From: an uncultured Thiotrichaceae bacterium
Lineage (GTDB): Bacteria; Pseudomonadota; Gammaproteobacteria; Thiotrichales; Thiotrichaceae
Direction of reading: 5' to 3'
Assembly (NCBI GenBank): GCA_902727985.1
Contig: CACVAY010000110.1
Location: 1-64,000 of the forward strand
Length of the DNA: 64,000 bases
Shown here: positions 36,530-44,246 of the stretch, piece after piece
Layout of the letters: every line of letters begins with the position of its first letter
How positions within the stretch are numbered: the stretch's first letter is position 1
Notes under the pieces: generated by a model
Seen by the model: only the letters and a program-made list of their open reading frames with translations
Told to the model about the DNA's origin: nothing
Databases searched by the model: none
Translations under genes and position numbers: made by a program

Positions 36530-37003
36530 TTATTTAATAATGACCAATACACCACGCTTGTTTTCAGCGTTGTAGATCAAATTTAGCTCTGCAGCTCCAT
36601 CGTTACCGCTGAACCATGTTTCTCGATTCAGTGCTGCTGGCTGCCACCAACTGACACTCGACTTAACAAATATCTCCTGCATAACCTCATCCGTTAACGC
36701 CTGTTGTTCCAAACCTTTTTTCTTAATAAAGCCTCTTACTGTGTCAGGGTCAGTGCTGTATGAAAAATACATACTTTGCTTGCCAGAAGTCTGATCGGTT
36801 TCACGGTAGGCTTGTACAGTATCCATTTTATTCGGATCGACCGAAAACCAATCAGCTAATGCAACACGTGCACGATCAGATATCGCTATTTGCGGCTTTG
36901 ATTCGTCAACAGGAAAAATGAAATTCATCACAAATGGACTAAAAGTGAGTACCACACCTGCAAATACAACAATACCAATGAGAATGGGAAAAAAGTTTTT
37001 CAT
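36530..37003 (-). CDS. Uncharacterised anchored or secreted protein coupled to the TatD-type DNase
   Basis: 157 residues with one N-terminal hydrophobic helix (FFPILIGIVVFAGVVLTFSPFVMNFI), followed by a soluble domain probably on the periplasmic side. The domain has alternating strands and a WWQP segment near residue 120. Not recognised. Its ATG overlaps the stop of the TatD-type gene as ATGA, so they are co-translated, and ycaO starts 14 bases downstream. This gives an operon of DNase, this protein and ycaO. Confidence 0.65.
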   Translation of the reverse strand: MKNFFPILIGIVVFAGVVLTFSPFVMNFIFPVDESKPQIAISDRARVALADWFSVDPNKMDTVQAYRETDQTSGKQSMYFSYSTDPDTVRGFIKKKGLEQQALTDEVMQEIFVKSSVSWWQPAALNRETWFSGNDGAAELNLIYNAENKRGVLVIIK

Positions 37004-37773
37004 GAATTTAACCTCAATAATGCTTTGGCATTTTGTGTAGTTACATCTGCAACTTCAGTAGGGGAGATCTCCCGTAATTCTGCAAATGTATTCATAATTG
37101 CAGGAAGAAATGCAGGCTCATTACGTTCACCGTAACGGCTTTCATCTACCTGATCCGGAGCATCCGTTTCTAGTAGTAGAGATTCTAGCGGTAGCGTACG
37201 CACCAACTCTCTGAGTTTACGAGCTCTCGGATAAGTAACCGGGCCACCAAACCCCAATAGGAATCCCTGCTCAATACATATTTCTGCTTGTTGTCGACTA
37301 CCAGAAAAGGAATGCATGATACCTCTTAGCCCCGTAAATTGACGAATATATTTCAGTACAATATCGAGAGATTTTCGAGCATGAATAATTACCGGAAGAT
37401 CGTATTTTTTTGCCAGTCGTAAATGTTCAATGAAAATATCGACTTGACGCTGCTTATGCTGAGCTAAGCCCTTAACAAATAAATCAATGCCACATTCACC
37501 AACTGCCTTACACACATTGTGTTCCAGCATAAAGTCCAGGGCCTTAATATCTTCTGCCCGATGTTGCTCTAGAAACATCGGATGCATGCCTAAAGCCACA
37601 TGTATACCAGCAAATTCTTCTTGTAAATCTAACACTGCCTGCCAGTTTTTATAACTCACGCTAGGCACTAGAATATCTTGAACACCTTGTTTTTTGGCCC
37701 GCTCTATAACTTTTGATCGATCGGATTCAAATACCTTAAAATCAAGATGGCAATGGGTATCAAATAGCGTCAT
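37000..37773 (-). CDS. yjjV: TatD-family metal-dependent deoxyribonuclease (YjjV-like)
   Basis: 257-residue TIM-barrel hydrolase. Metal ligands are visible in FDTHCHLDF, the Glu of VGECGIDLF, VIIHARKS, MHSFSGS and LLLETDAPDQ. The sequence is closer to E. coli YjjV than to TatD or YcfH (for example VPSVSYKNWQAVLDL, YDLPVIIHAR and TYPRARKLRELV). Family members are 3'-5' nucleases. It heads a leftward unit with an anchored protein and ycaO. Confidence 0.85.
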   Translation of the reverse strand: MTLFDTHCHLDFKVFESDRSKVIERAKKQGVQDILVPSVSYKNWQAVLDLQEEFAGIHVALGMHPMFLEQHRAEDIKALDFMLEHNVCKAVGECGIDLFVKGLAQHKQRQVDIFIEHLRLAKKYDLPVIIHARKSLDIVLKYIRQFTGLRGIMHSFSGSRQQAEICIEQGFLLGFGGPVTYPRARKLRELVRTLPLESLLLETDAPDQVDESRYGERNEPAFLPAIMNTFAELREISPTEVADVTTQNAKALLRLNS

Positions 37774-37863
37774 AGCTTGTAAATACTTTATTAATCTGGT
37801 AGAGAAAAACGTCCTTTCAGGTTAAAATTATTAGCCTTATCTTTATACACAATCAGGCATGAC

Positions 37864-39438
37864 ATGAGCGCTTTAACCGTACCTCGCTGTCCCACGTTGC
37901 TCGTAATTCTCGATGGATTCGGCGTCAATCCCAGCAAAAAAAATAACGCTATTTACGAAGCTGATACGCCTAATTTAGATCGCTACTTTGGTAGCCACCC
38001 ACATGTAACCATCAATGCTTCTGGACGTGCTGTTGGCCTACCTCGTGGACAAATGGGGAACTCAGAGGTTGGACATTATACCTTAGGTTGTGGTGCTATT
38101 TACATGCAAAATTTAGTACGCATTAGTGAATCCATCCGTGATGGTAGCTTTAAGAAGAAAGATGTTCTGCTGAATGCATTCAATCGTGCTAAAGAGTTAG
38201 ACCGTCCCATTCATTTGATTGGCTTAGTATCTGATGGTGGCGTACATAGCCATACTTCACACCTACTTGCCCTGCTAGAAATGGCAAAGGAACTTGGTGT
38301 AAAACCCGTTGTTCATGTGATTACTGATGGACGTGATACTGCCCCAACTTCAGCTAAGACTTTCTTAAGTCCCTTGCAGCATACACTTGACGAATGTGGT
38401 GGTGAAGTTGCGACGGTATCTGGACGATACTATGCGATGGATCGTGATAGCCGTTGGGATAGAACACAAATTGCTTGGGATGCCATTGTTAATGCTAAGG
38501 GAATCCCTGCTGACTCTATGCTTTCTGCTGTTGATGATGCTTATGCTAACGGTGAGAATGATGAATTTATAAAACCACGTTCTATAACAGGCGCAGAGAA
38601 GATACTCGAAGATGATCAGCTTATTTTCTTTAACTTTCGTAATGATCGTCCTCGCCAAATGGCTGATGCACTAGGAAGTGATGATTTTGTAGAGTTTGAC
38701 CGTGGTCACTACAAAACCATTACGGTTACTTGTCTAACTGAATATGATAAAAATTTACTTGCACCTGTTGTGTTTGCACCTGAAGAACCCGCCACGAACC
38801 TTTCTCATATCATTAGCCTCGCAGGACATAAGCAATTACATGTCGCCGAAACAGAAAAATATGCACATGTGACGTTCTTTTTTAATGGGGGGCGTGAAAC
38901 ACCGTATGCTGGCGAAAGTCGCACCATGATTGATTCACCAAACGTTGATACTTATGACTTACAGCCGGAAATGAGTGCTCAGGAAGTTGCAAACACTGTG
39001 ATAGACGCAGTAAAAAGTGGTGAAAATTCATTCATTGTTGTGAACTTTGCTAACGGTGATATGGTCGGACATTCAGCAGTACCTGAAGCCGTTGTGAAAG
39101 CAGTTGAGGTGCTCGATAAAGAAGTAGGGAGAGTGTTGGACTCAGCCGTTGAAAATAATTATTCTGTTATTTTAACAGCTGATCATGGAAATTGTGACGA
39201 ATATATTGACCCGTTAACTGGTGAACCCCATACCCAACACACTATTTATCCCGTCCCTTGTTTAATCATAGATAAGTCATTCTGGCGTTTGGACACATGC
39301 GGAGGTTTATCCTCTATTGCTCCAACAGTGTTACAACTTATGGGCTTACATCAGCCTGCAGCCATGACGGGCGAGTCCATCTTATTGGAGGAAATACCTA
39401 AGCATGAATATATTACCGATTCGGAATCTCCGTACTAA
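37864..39438 (+). CDS. gpmI: Phosphoglycerate mutase, 2,3-BPG-independent
   Basis: Interconverts 3- and 2-phosphoglycerate in glycolysis with a Mn-dependent phosphoserine mechanism. It has 524 residues. VILDGFGVNPSKKNNAI (metal Asp), PRGQMGNSEVGHYTLGCG (catalytic Ser), HVITDGRDTAPTS, FFNFRNDRPRQM and LTADHGNCDEYID are all present. In many gammaproteobacteria gpmI is followed by envC and ctpA. Here those genes are about 2 kb away on the other strand. A CAP-domain lipoprotein gene overlaps its 3' end by 35 bases. Confidence 0.97.
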   Translation: MSALTVPRCPTLLVILDGFGVNPSKKNNAIYEADTPNLDRYFGSHPHVTINASGRAVGLPRGQMGNSEVGHYTLGCGAIYMQNLVRISESIRDGSFKKKDVLLNAFNRAKELDRPIHLIGLVSDGGVHSHTSHLLALLEMAKELGVKPVVHVITDGRDTAPTSAKTFLSPLQHTLDECGGEVATVSGRYYAMDRDSRWDRTQIAWDAIVNAKGIPADSMLSAVDDAYANGENDEFIKPRSITGAEKILEDDQLIFFNFRNDRPRQMADALGSDDFVEFDRGHYKTITVTCLTEYDKNLLAPVVFAPEEPATNLSHIISLAGHKQLHVAETEKYAHVTFFFNGGRETPYAGESRTMIDSPNVDTYDLQPEMSAQEVANTVIDAVKSGENSFIVVNFANGDMVGHSAVPEAVVKAVEVLDKEVGRVLDSAVENNYSVILTADHGNCDEYIDPLTGEPHTQHTIYPVPCLIIDKSFWRLDTCGGLSSIAPTVLQLMGLHQPAAMTGESILLEEIPKHEYITDSESPY

Positions 39439-40030
39439 ATTTGTACTAGCAGCAATACTGCCTATTGCTGGAATATTACTAAGTGGACTTAGTGGTTGTA
39501 GTACCCATGATCACGGTGTTAATACAAATGATCCAACCATCATTTATAAAACACGTGGGCATTTATCACCTATCAAGGTCAATCAACGGCAAATTATCAG
39601 CACGCATAACAAATTCCGCGCAAAGTACGGATTAAAGAGGTTAAGCTGGTCTAATGAATTAGCCAGTTACTCTCAAGAATGGGCAAACACGCTGAAAAAC
39701 AATAATGCTTGCCGAATGCGTCATCGTCCAAATAATCCTTATGGCGAAAACCTTTCTTGGGCTAGTCCTGTGTCTTGGTCTGATGGCAAAAGAAGTATTC
39801 AACAACTCTCTTCTGCTGATGTTGTAAATGGCTGGGGAAATGAGGACAAGTTTTATAATTATCAACGCAATAGCTGCCAACAAGGTCAGCAGTGCGGACA
39901 CTATACGCAAATGGTTTGGAAAGACACCACCCAGGTAGGATGCGCGGTTGCTATCTGTCAGGATTTCTCTCAGGTTTGGGTATGTAACTACAACCCACCC
40001 GGTAATTATATCGGTAAGCGCCCATATTAG
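39404..40030 (+). CDS. CAP-domain (SCP/PR-1) lipoprotein
   Basis: 208 residues. The N-terminus ILPIAGILLSGLSGC is a lipoprotein signal with the lipobox LSGC. The CAP domain follows, with STHNKFRAKYGLKRLSWSNELASYSQEWAN, NPYGENLSW, GQQCGHYTQMVWKDTTQVGCA and WVCNYNPPGN. The conserved His/Glu pairs and cysteines of eukaryote-like CAP proteins are present. GGAGG lies 12 bases before the ATG. It overlaps the end of gpmI, so the two are co-transcribed. The physiological role is unknown. Confidence 0.88.
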   Translation: MNILPIRNLRTKFVLAAILPIAGILLSGLSGCSTHDHGVNTNDPTIIYKTRGHLSPIKVNQRQIISTHNKFRAKYGLKRLSWSNELASYSQEWANTLKNNNACRMRHRPNNPYGENLSWASPVSWSDGKRSIQQLSSADVVNGWGNEDKFYNYQRNSCQQGQQCGHYTQMVWKDTTQVGCAVAICQDFSQVWVCNYNPPGNYIGKRPY

Positions 40031-40058
40031 ATTACTTGTTTTATACCTCTCTGTGATA

Positions 40059-40088
40059 GTTGATGATAAAAGTTTATTTATCATCAAC
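40059..40088. terminator. Hairpin shared by the convergent CAP and thiO genes
   Basis: GTTGATGATAAA (40059-40070) pairs perfectly with TTTATCATCAAC (40077-40088). The right arm encodes the last residues of thiO. There is no T run on either side, so it may act as an mRNA end-protecting structure or a weak bidirectional terminator. Confidence 0.45.
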
Positions 40089-41222
40089 CGTCTGGTAGTT
40101 CTCAAACTCCTCACTGCTTGGTCGTTCGGCATTCATTGCATATGCCTCATGGTTAAGTGAATTTGAATTTTCAACCTCTATCTGCATCCTTTCGAGCAAG
40201 ATCTTTGCTGATGCATGAGCCATCGTTAATCCGTATCTGTAATGCCCGGCATTAACATATAGCCCCAGTATTTCCTGATGTTCATCAATGTAAGGAATTC
40301 CACTTGGCAAGCCTGGGCGGAATCCACACCATTTTTTCACTATCTCAGCATTTTTTAATATGGGTAAAACCTGCTCAGAGAAAGCTTTTTGCTGATGAGG
40401 AAAGTTGCTATCTGGTTGTTTATCGAAGCCTTTAAATTCCAGTGTCGAACCTGAAAGAATATGACCATCTTTTCGTGGTATCAGGTATTTTTTATCATGC
40501 AGGATAATAGTCTTTTGCGTACCTGGTTTCGTTTTATAAAGAAGCATTTGACCCAATACAGGTTCTATTTTCGTCTGTTTTAATTCAAAAAACTTACGTG
40601 TCCAAGCTCCCGCACAAACTACTACGGCGTCACCCTCATATTTTCCTTGCTCTGTTTTTACACCCCTTACGCTATTTTTGCTATGGAGTATTTCTGTAAC
40701 TGCTTCATTGTTATGAAAGATAACATCATTATCTTGCAAGTAGGTTTTAACCGTAGCTAGAAGTCGTGGGTTGCGGATTTGCTTTACATCTGGCAGATAG
40801 AAAGCATGATCAAAACGTTCTGATATATTTTGCTCAACTTGGTGGAGTGCTTGAGCGCTATCAAGACGATCCACTTTCTGTTGATAACTATCGGACCATT
40901 GCTTTGCTTTTGGCGTATCAGATGAGTCTGCTATAACCAACATCCCCGAATCTAGGTACTCAACATCCATCCCAGTCGCAGCGCTGATTTCCTCGATAAA
41001 TACAGGGTAATCTTTAAGACTTTCGTGAACCAAGTTATTAATTACAGGTGGATAATCCCACGGTGCAAGGGGTGATAAAATACCACCACCAGCCCAAGAC
41101 GCTTCCGATCCTATTTCTGATTGATCAAAAATACGAACCCGATGACCCGCCTTTTGTAGATAATACGCAGCGGTGAGACCGATGATTCCACCACCAACAA
41201 TGATCATTTCATTTTTTAACAT
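40074..41222 (-). CDS. thiO: Glycine oxidase ThiO (FAD-dependent)
   Basis: 382-residue DAO-family flavoprotein. The FAD motif MIIVGGGIIGLTAAYYLQKAGHRVRIFDQ is at the N-terminus, with ASWAGGGILSPLAPW, VVVCAGAWTRKF, PRKDGHILSGSTLE and the C-terminal NAGHYRYGLTMAHASA. ThiO oxidises glycine to the imine used for the thiazole of thiamine. No other thi gene is next to it, so a general amine or amino-acid oxidase role is possible. Confidence 0.85.
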   Translation of the reverse strand: MLKNEMIIVGGGIIGLTAAYYLQKAGHRVRIFDQSEIGSEASWAGGGILSPLAPWDYPPVINNLVHESLKDYPVFIEEISAATGMDVEYLDSGMLVIADSSDTPKAKQWSDSYQQKVDRLDSAQALHQVEQNISERFDHAFYLPDVKQIRNPRLLATVKTYLQDNDVIFHNNEAVTEILHSKNSVRGVKTEQGKYEGDAVVVCAGAWTRKFFELKQTKIEPVLGQMLLYKTKPGTQKTIILHDKKYLIPRKDGHILSGSTLEFKGFDKQPDSNFPHQQKAFSEQVLPILKNAEIVKKWCGFRPGLPSGIPYIDEHQEILGLYVNAGHYRYGLTMAHASAKILLERMQIEVENSNSLNHEAYAMNAERPSSEEFENYQTVDDK

Positions 41223-41285
41223 GATGTTTGTGGATAGCAGAGTAATTTCACTGTAAGACTGGATAAAAACTGGGTTTATATTTGA

Positions 41286-41540
41286 TCAGCAACGCTGAAG
41301 AGGCTGTTCTACTTTACTACGAGCTTCAACGCCCAGCAATTTTTCTATTAAGGTTAAGGCCATAGCAATACCAACAAATCAAACTCTTCCTCCATTACCT
41401 CATCTAATAAACAATCTGCCACTTAATCACTAAGCGCTGCTGTCATAACATTCAGCTCAGCACGCCCTGAGTAAGTTAATCAGAGTAGCTGCCTCAAGCT
41501 CTTCACAACCTTCGGCTAATGGAATCAGAACACGCTTCAT
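41286..41540 (-). pseudogene. Decayed DJ-1/PfpI (YajL-like) gene
   Basis: Its ATG overlaps the ctpA stop as ATGA. The first 22 codons read MKRVLIPLAEGCEELEAATL, a standard DJ-1/YajL N-terminus. An extra G in AGGGCG then shifts the frame. Removing it restores RRAELNVMTAALSD and, after a stop, VADCLLDEVMEEEFDLLVL. The centre of the protein with the nucleophilic-elbow Cys is deleted, and the sequence resumes with AMALTLIEKLLGVEAR, the DJ-1 C-terminus, and a stop. About 255 bases remain of a gene that is normally about 550. It is not functional as the full enzyme. Confidence 0.85.
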
Positions 41541-42889
41541 TTGCTAAGGTTGCTTTGGTAAAGACTCATACCTTTTAAAATGTTTAGCGCCTCAAATAGT
41601 TGATAGTCATCCTCTGTAGATTTGTCTACCTTTGCAACCGTATCCTTCTTCTCATCTGTTTTTTTATCTTTTTCTTTCTTATCTTTTTCTTTCTTATCTT
41701 TTTCTGGGTTACTCAAATGACCGTTCAAATCAGCTTCAGAAATTGCATCGAAGGCCGAGTTCTCTTGCTTCTTATCTGCAAATTCACGTTGTTCAACTTC
41801 AATATCTGGAATAATTCCTTTCGCTTGAATAGAACGCCCTGCAGGCGTGAAATAACGTGCTGTTGTGAGTTTAACGGCAGTTGTTGTATCAATAGGCAAA
41901 ACTGTCTGTACTGAGCCCTTGCCAAAGGTCTTTTCTCCTAATATCAAGGCGCGATCATGGTCTTGCAAGGCTCCTGAAACAATTTCCGAAGCTGATGCAG
42001 AACCTTGATTCACCAATACAATAATTGGCTTCCCTTCCATCAGGTCAAAATCTGTTGCATCGTAATTCATTTCTGAGTCAGCGACTCTGCCTTCGGTATT
42101 TACTATCCGCCCTTGCTTTAAGAACAAATCAGAAACGCCAACTGCTGCACCAAGTACACCACCTGGGTTATTGCGCAAATCTAAAACTAACCCTTTCAAC
42201 TTGCCATTATTGGTTTTTTCCAGTGTCTGTAAACCTTGTTTTGCTGCCGAAGAGGTATCAGCCTGGAATGAACTAATTCTTAAATAACCGTAATTCGCTT
42301 CAAGCAATCTCTGCTTCACACTCTTAACGGTAATAATATCACGAATTATTTTGATTTCTATCGGTGCCACTTCACCTTCGCGAACCACTGTCAGTACAAT
42401 TGGCTCACCTGCATTGCCACGCATAATATTAACGGCTTCGTTTAGTGTTTTACCCTTAACCTGAATCTCATCCAAGCGAATAATGAGATCGCCAGCTTTA
42501 ATACCTGCTTTTGCAGCAGGTGTATCGTCAATTGGAGATATGACTTTTACAAAACCATTTTCCATGCCCACTTCGATACCTAAGCCACCAAATTTTCCAC
42601 TTGTGTCTACCTGTAGCTCAGCAAATTCCTCTGAATCCAGATAGGCGGAATGTGGATCAAGCCCAGACAACATACCTCGAATAGCATCGGTAATCAGCTG
42701 CTTTTCATTGACTTCTTCAACATAGTCACTTTTTATTAAAGCCATGACTTCATTAAACTTTCTTATTTCTTGCAGAGGTAATAAGGTCTTATCCTGCTTA
42801 AACGCGGATACAGTGACACTCATCGAGACAGCAACTCCTAGAAATATGCCTAATATTACTGCTGACAAAGTTTGTTTTTTGTACTTCAT
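41537..42889 (-). CDS. ctpA: C-terminal processing protease CtpA (S41 family)
   Basis: 450-residue periplasmic serine protease: an N-terminal signal or anchor (LSAVILGIFLGVAVSMSVTVSA), a PDZ domain (FGGLGIEVGMENGFVKVISPIDDTPAAKAGIKAGD), then the S41 core with nucleophile in NQGSASASEIVSGALQD and the general-base Lys in GEKTFGKGSVQTVLP. The tail is Lys/Glu/Asp-rich with EKDKK repeated three times. It acts on cell-envelope proteins such as peptidoglycan hydrolases. It lies downstream of envC and upstream of the DJ-1 pseudogene. Confidence 0.94.
   Translation of the reverse strand: MKYKKQTLSAVILGIFLGVAVSMSVTVSAFKQDKTLLPLQEIRKFNEVMALIKSDYVEEVNEKQLITDAIRGMLSGLDPHSAYLDSEEFAELQVDTSGKFGGLGIEVGMENGFVKVISPIDDTPAAKAGIKAGDLIIRLDEIQVKGKTLNEAVNIMRGNAGEPIVLTVVREGEVAPIEIKIIRDIITVKSVKQRLLEANYGYLRISSFQADTSSAAKQGLQTLEKTNNGKLKGLVLDLRNNPGGVLGAAVGVSDLFLKQGRIVNTEGRVADSEMNYDATDFDLMEGKPIIVLVNQGSASASEIVSGALQDHDRALILGEKTFGKGSVQTVLPIDTTTAVKLTTARYFTPAGRSIQAKGIIPDIEVEQREFADKKQENSAFDAISEADLNGHLSNPEKDKKEKDKKEKDKKTDEKKDTVAKVDKSTEDDYQLFEALNILKGMSLYQSNLSK
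41664..41708. repeat. ctpA: 15-bp tandem repeat in ctpA
   Basis: TTATCTTTTTCTTTC is repeated nearly three times in tandem. On the minus strand it encodes EKDKK three times in the charged tail of CtpA. Copy number could vary by slippage in units of five codons without breaking the frame. Confidence 0.85.
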
Positions 42890-42996
42890 TATTATTACCT
42901 CAATTATTTGAGATTGTGGTTTCCCTCATACTACACCAGATCTTTTGCTGATGCGTTATCTCATTACTCTCTAGGAGCGCTTTATAGACCTGCTGG

Positions 42997-43002
42997 ATTA
43001 TA
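42997..43002 (-). promoter_or_regulatory. -10 box in the envC-ctpA gap
   Basis: Minus-strand TATAAT about 110 bases before ctpA, with TTCAGT as a weak -35 17 bases upstream. It suggests that ctpA can be transcribed separately from envC. Confidence 0.35.
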
Positions 43003-43051
43003 ACTAGAGCCAAATACAAACTGAACAAAACTTTGCAATGCTGGAAAAATA

Positions 43052-44227
43052 CTAACGACACCAATGTGCCGGGTTTCGAGGTTTTGTTCCCTTACGAATT
43101 TCAAAATAAAGTGCATTCTGTTTTTGCCCACCCGAATTACCAACTGCAGCAATCGCTTGTCCACCATTGACAATCTGTCCTGACTTAACAAATACACCAC
43201 GGTTATAACCATACAAGCTACGATAATTATTATCATGGCGAATAATCACCAAATAGCCGTAACCATTAAACCAGCCACTAAACTCCACCTTTCCTTGAGC
43301 GATTGCTCTTACTTTAGTACCACCGGACGCTTTGATAACAGCACCTTTCCACCGTTGCTTTTCATTTCTTCTTGAACCATAACCATGAAGCATATATCCC
43401 TTCACTGGCCACGCCATCTTGCCACGCATACGTGAAAACTTTTTGTTAGGCTTAAACCTTTGAGTCGACCCAACTGGTTTGCTGTTTTTTCTTTCAGGCC
43501 GAGTTATTTTCTTGGGTTCCCGTTCCCGCACTGCTACTTTTGTCTGTGTATCGATTAATTTATCAATCTTGATTTGCAGCGACTTCTCTTTTTTCACGGC
43601 TCTTTGTAACGCATTCTTACTGCTTTTATAAGACTTATTCAATTTCTGATACTGCCTGTCACGATTAGCGAGAATGGCTTTAATCTCTTTTTTCTGTGTT
43701 CTAAGTGCACCCTGTAACTCTTTCAAAGCTTGTTGGTCTGTAAGCATTGTTTGCTCTGCGATATCAATATCATCCATTATTTCTTTGATTTTCTTGATTT
43801 TCTTGACTCTACTTTTATTTAAGTATTCTAGATACTTCAGCGTTCTCCCAATATCCGAAGGATTATCCTGTTTCAACAACATCCGTATATGTGATTGTGT
43901 ACCTGCTGTATACATCACTTGTAACTGCTGCGCTAAACCTTTTTTTTGTTCATCAAGCTTGGTGACAAGTCCACTTTTCTTACCTTGATTAGATACTAAA
44001 CGCTTATTGATATTCTCTATTTTTCTTTCTGTTTGATGTTCTTTTTTGGTAATCGTACCCAACTGTTTCTCAACCTTGCGCACTTCAGATCTCGCACGTT
44101 TAGCTGCGCTCTCTCGTTCATCAACGATTTTATCAAGTCTATTAATTTCATTTTTCAAGTCTTGTGTATTTTCCGCGAATAAGATGCTGGAAAATAGCAA
44201 GAGAATAATGATGGTTAGTTGCTTCAT
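43052..44227 (-). CDS. envC: Murein hydrolase activator EnvC
   Basis: 391 residues: a signal peptide (TIIILLLFSSILFA), a long coiled coil (about 20-225), a basic linker and a C-terminal LytM/M23 domain (about 275-390). The LytM domain is degenerate, as in EnvC: the first metal His position reads WKGAVIKASGG, and QKQNALYFEIRKGTKPRNPAHW ends the domain. This predicts an activator of N-acetylmuramoyl-L-alanine amidases at the septum and not an active peptidase. It is upstream of ctpA on the same strand. Confidence 0.92.
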   Translation of the reverse strand: MKQLTIIILLLFSSILFAENTQDLKNEINRLDKIVDERESAAKRARSEVRKVEKQLGTITKKEHQTERKIENINKRLVSNQGKKSGLVTKLDEQKKGLAQQLQVMYTAGTQSHIRMLLKQDNPSDIGRTLKYLEYLNKSRVKKIKKIKEIMDDIDIAEQTMLTDQQALKELQGALRTQKKEIKAILANRDRQYQKLNKSYKSSKNALQRAVKKEKSLQIKIDKLIDTQTKVAVREREPKKITRPERKNSKPVGSTQRFKPNKKFSRMRGKMAWPVKGYMLHGYGSRRNEKQRWKGAVIKASGGTKVRAIAQGKVEFSGWFNGYGYLVIIRHDNNYRSLYGYNRGVFVKSGQIVNGGQAIAAVGNSGGQKQNALYFEIRKGTKPRNPAHWCR

Positions 44228-44246
44228 AAAGATTGATCTATTTCTC

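Noticed and set aside
42982-43236. 84-codon ORF on the minus strand overlapping the end of envC
   Set aside because: It is a shadow of the envC LytM coding region in another frame.
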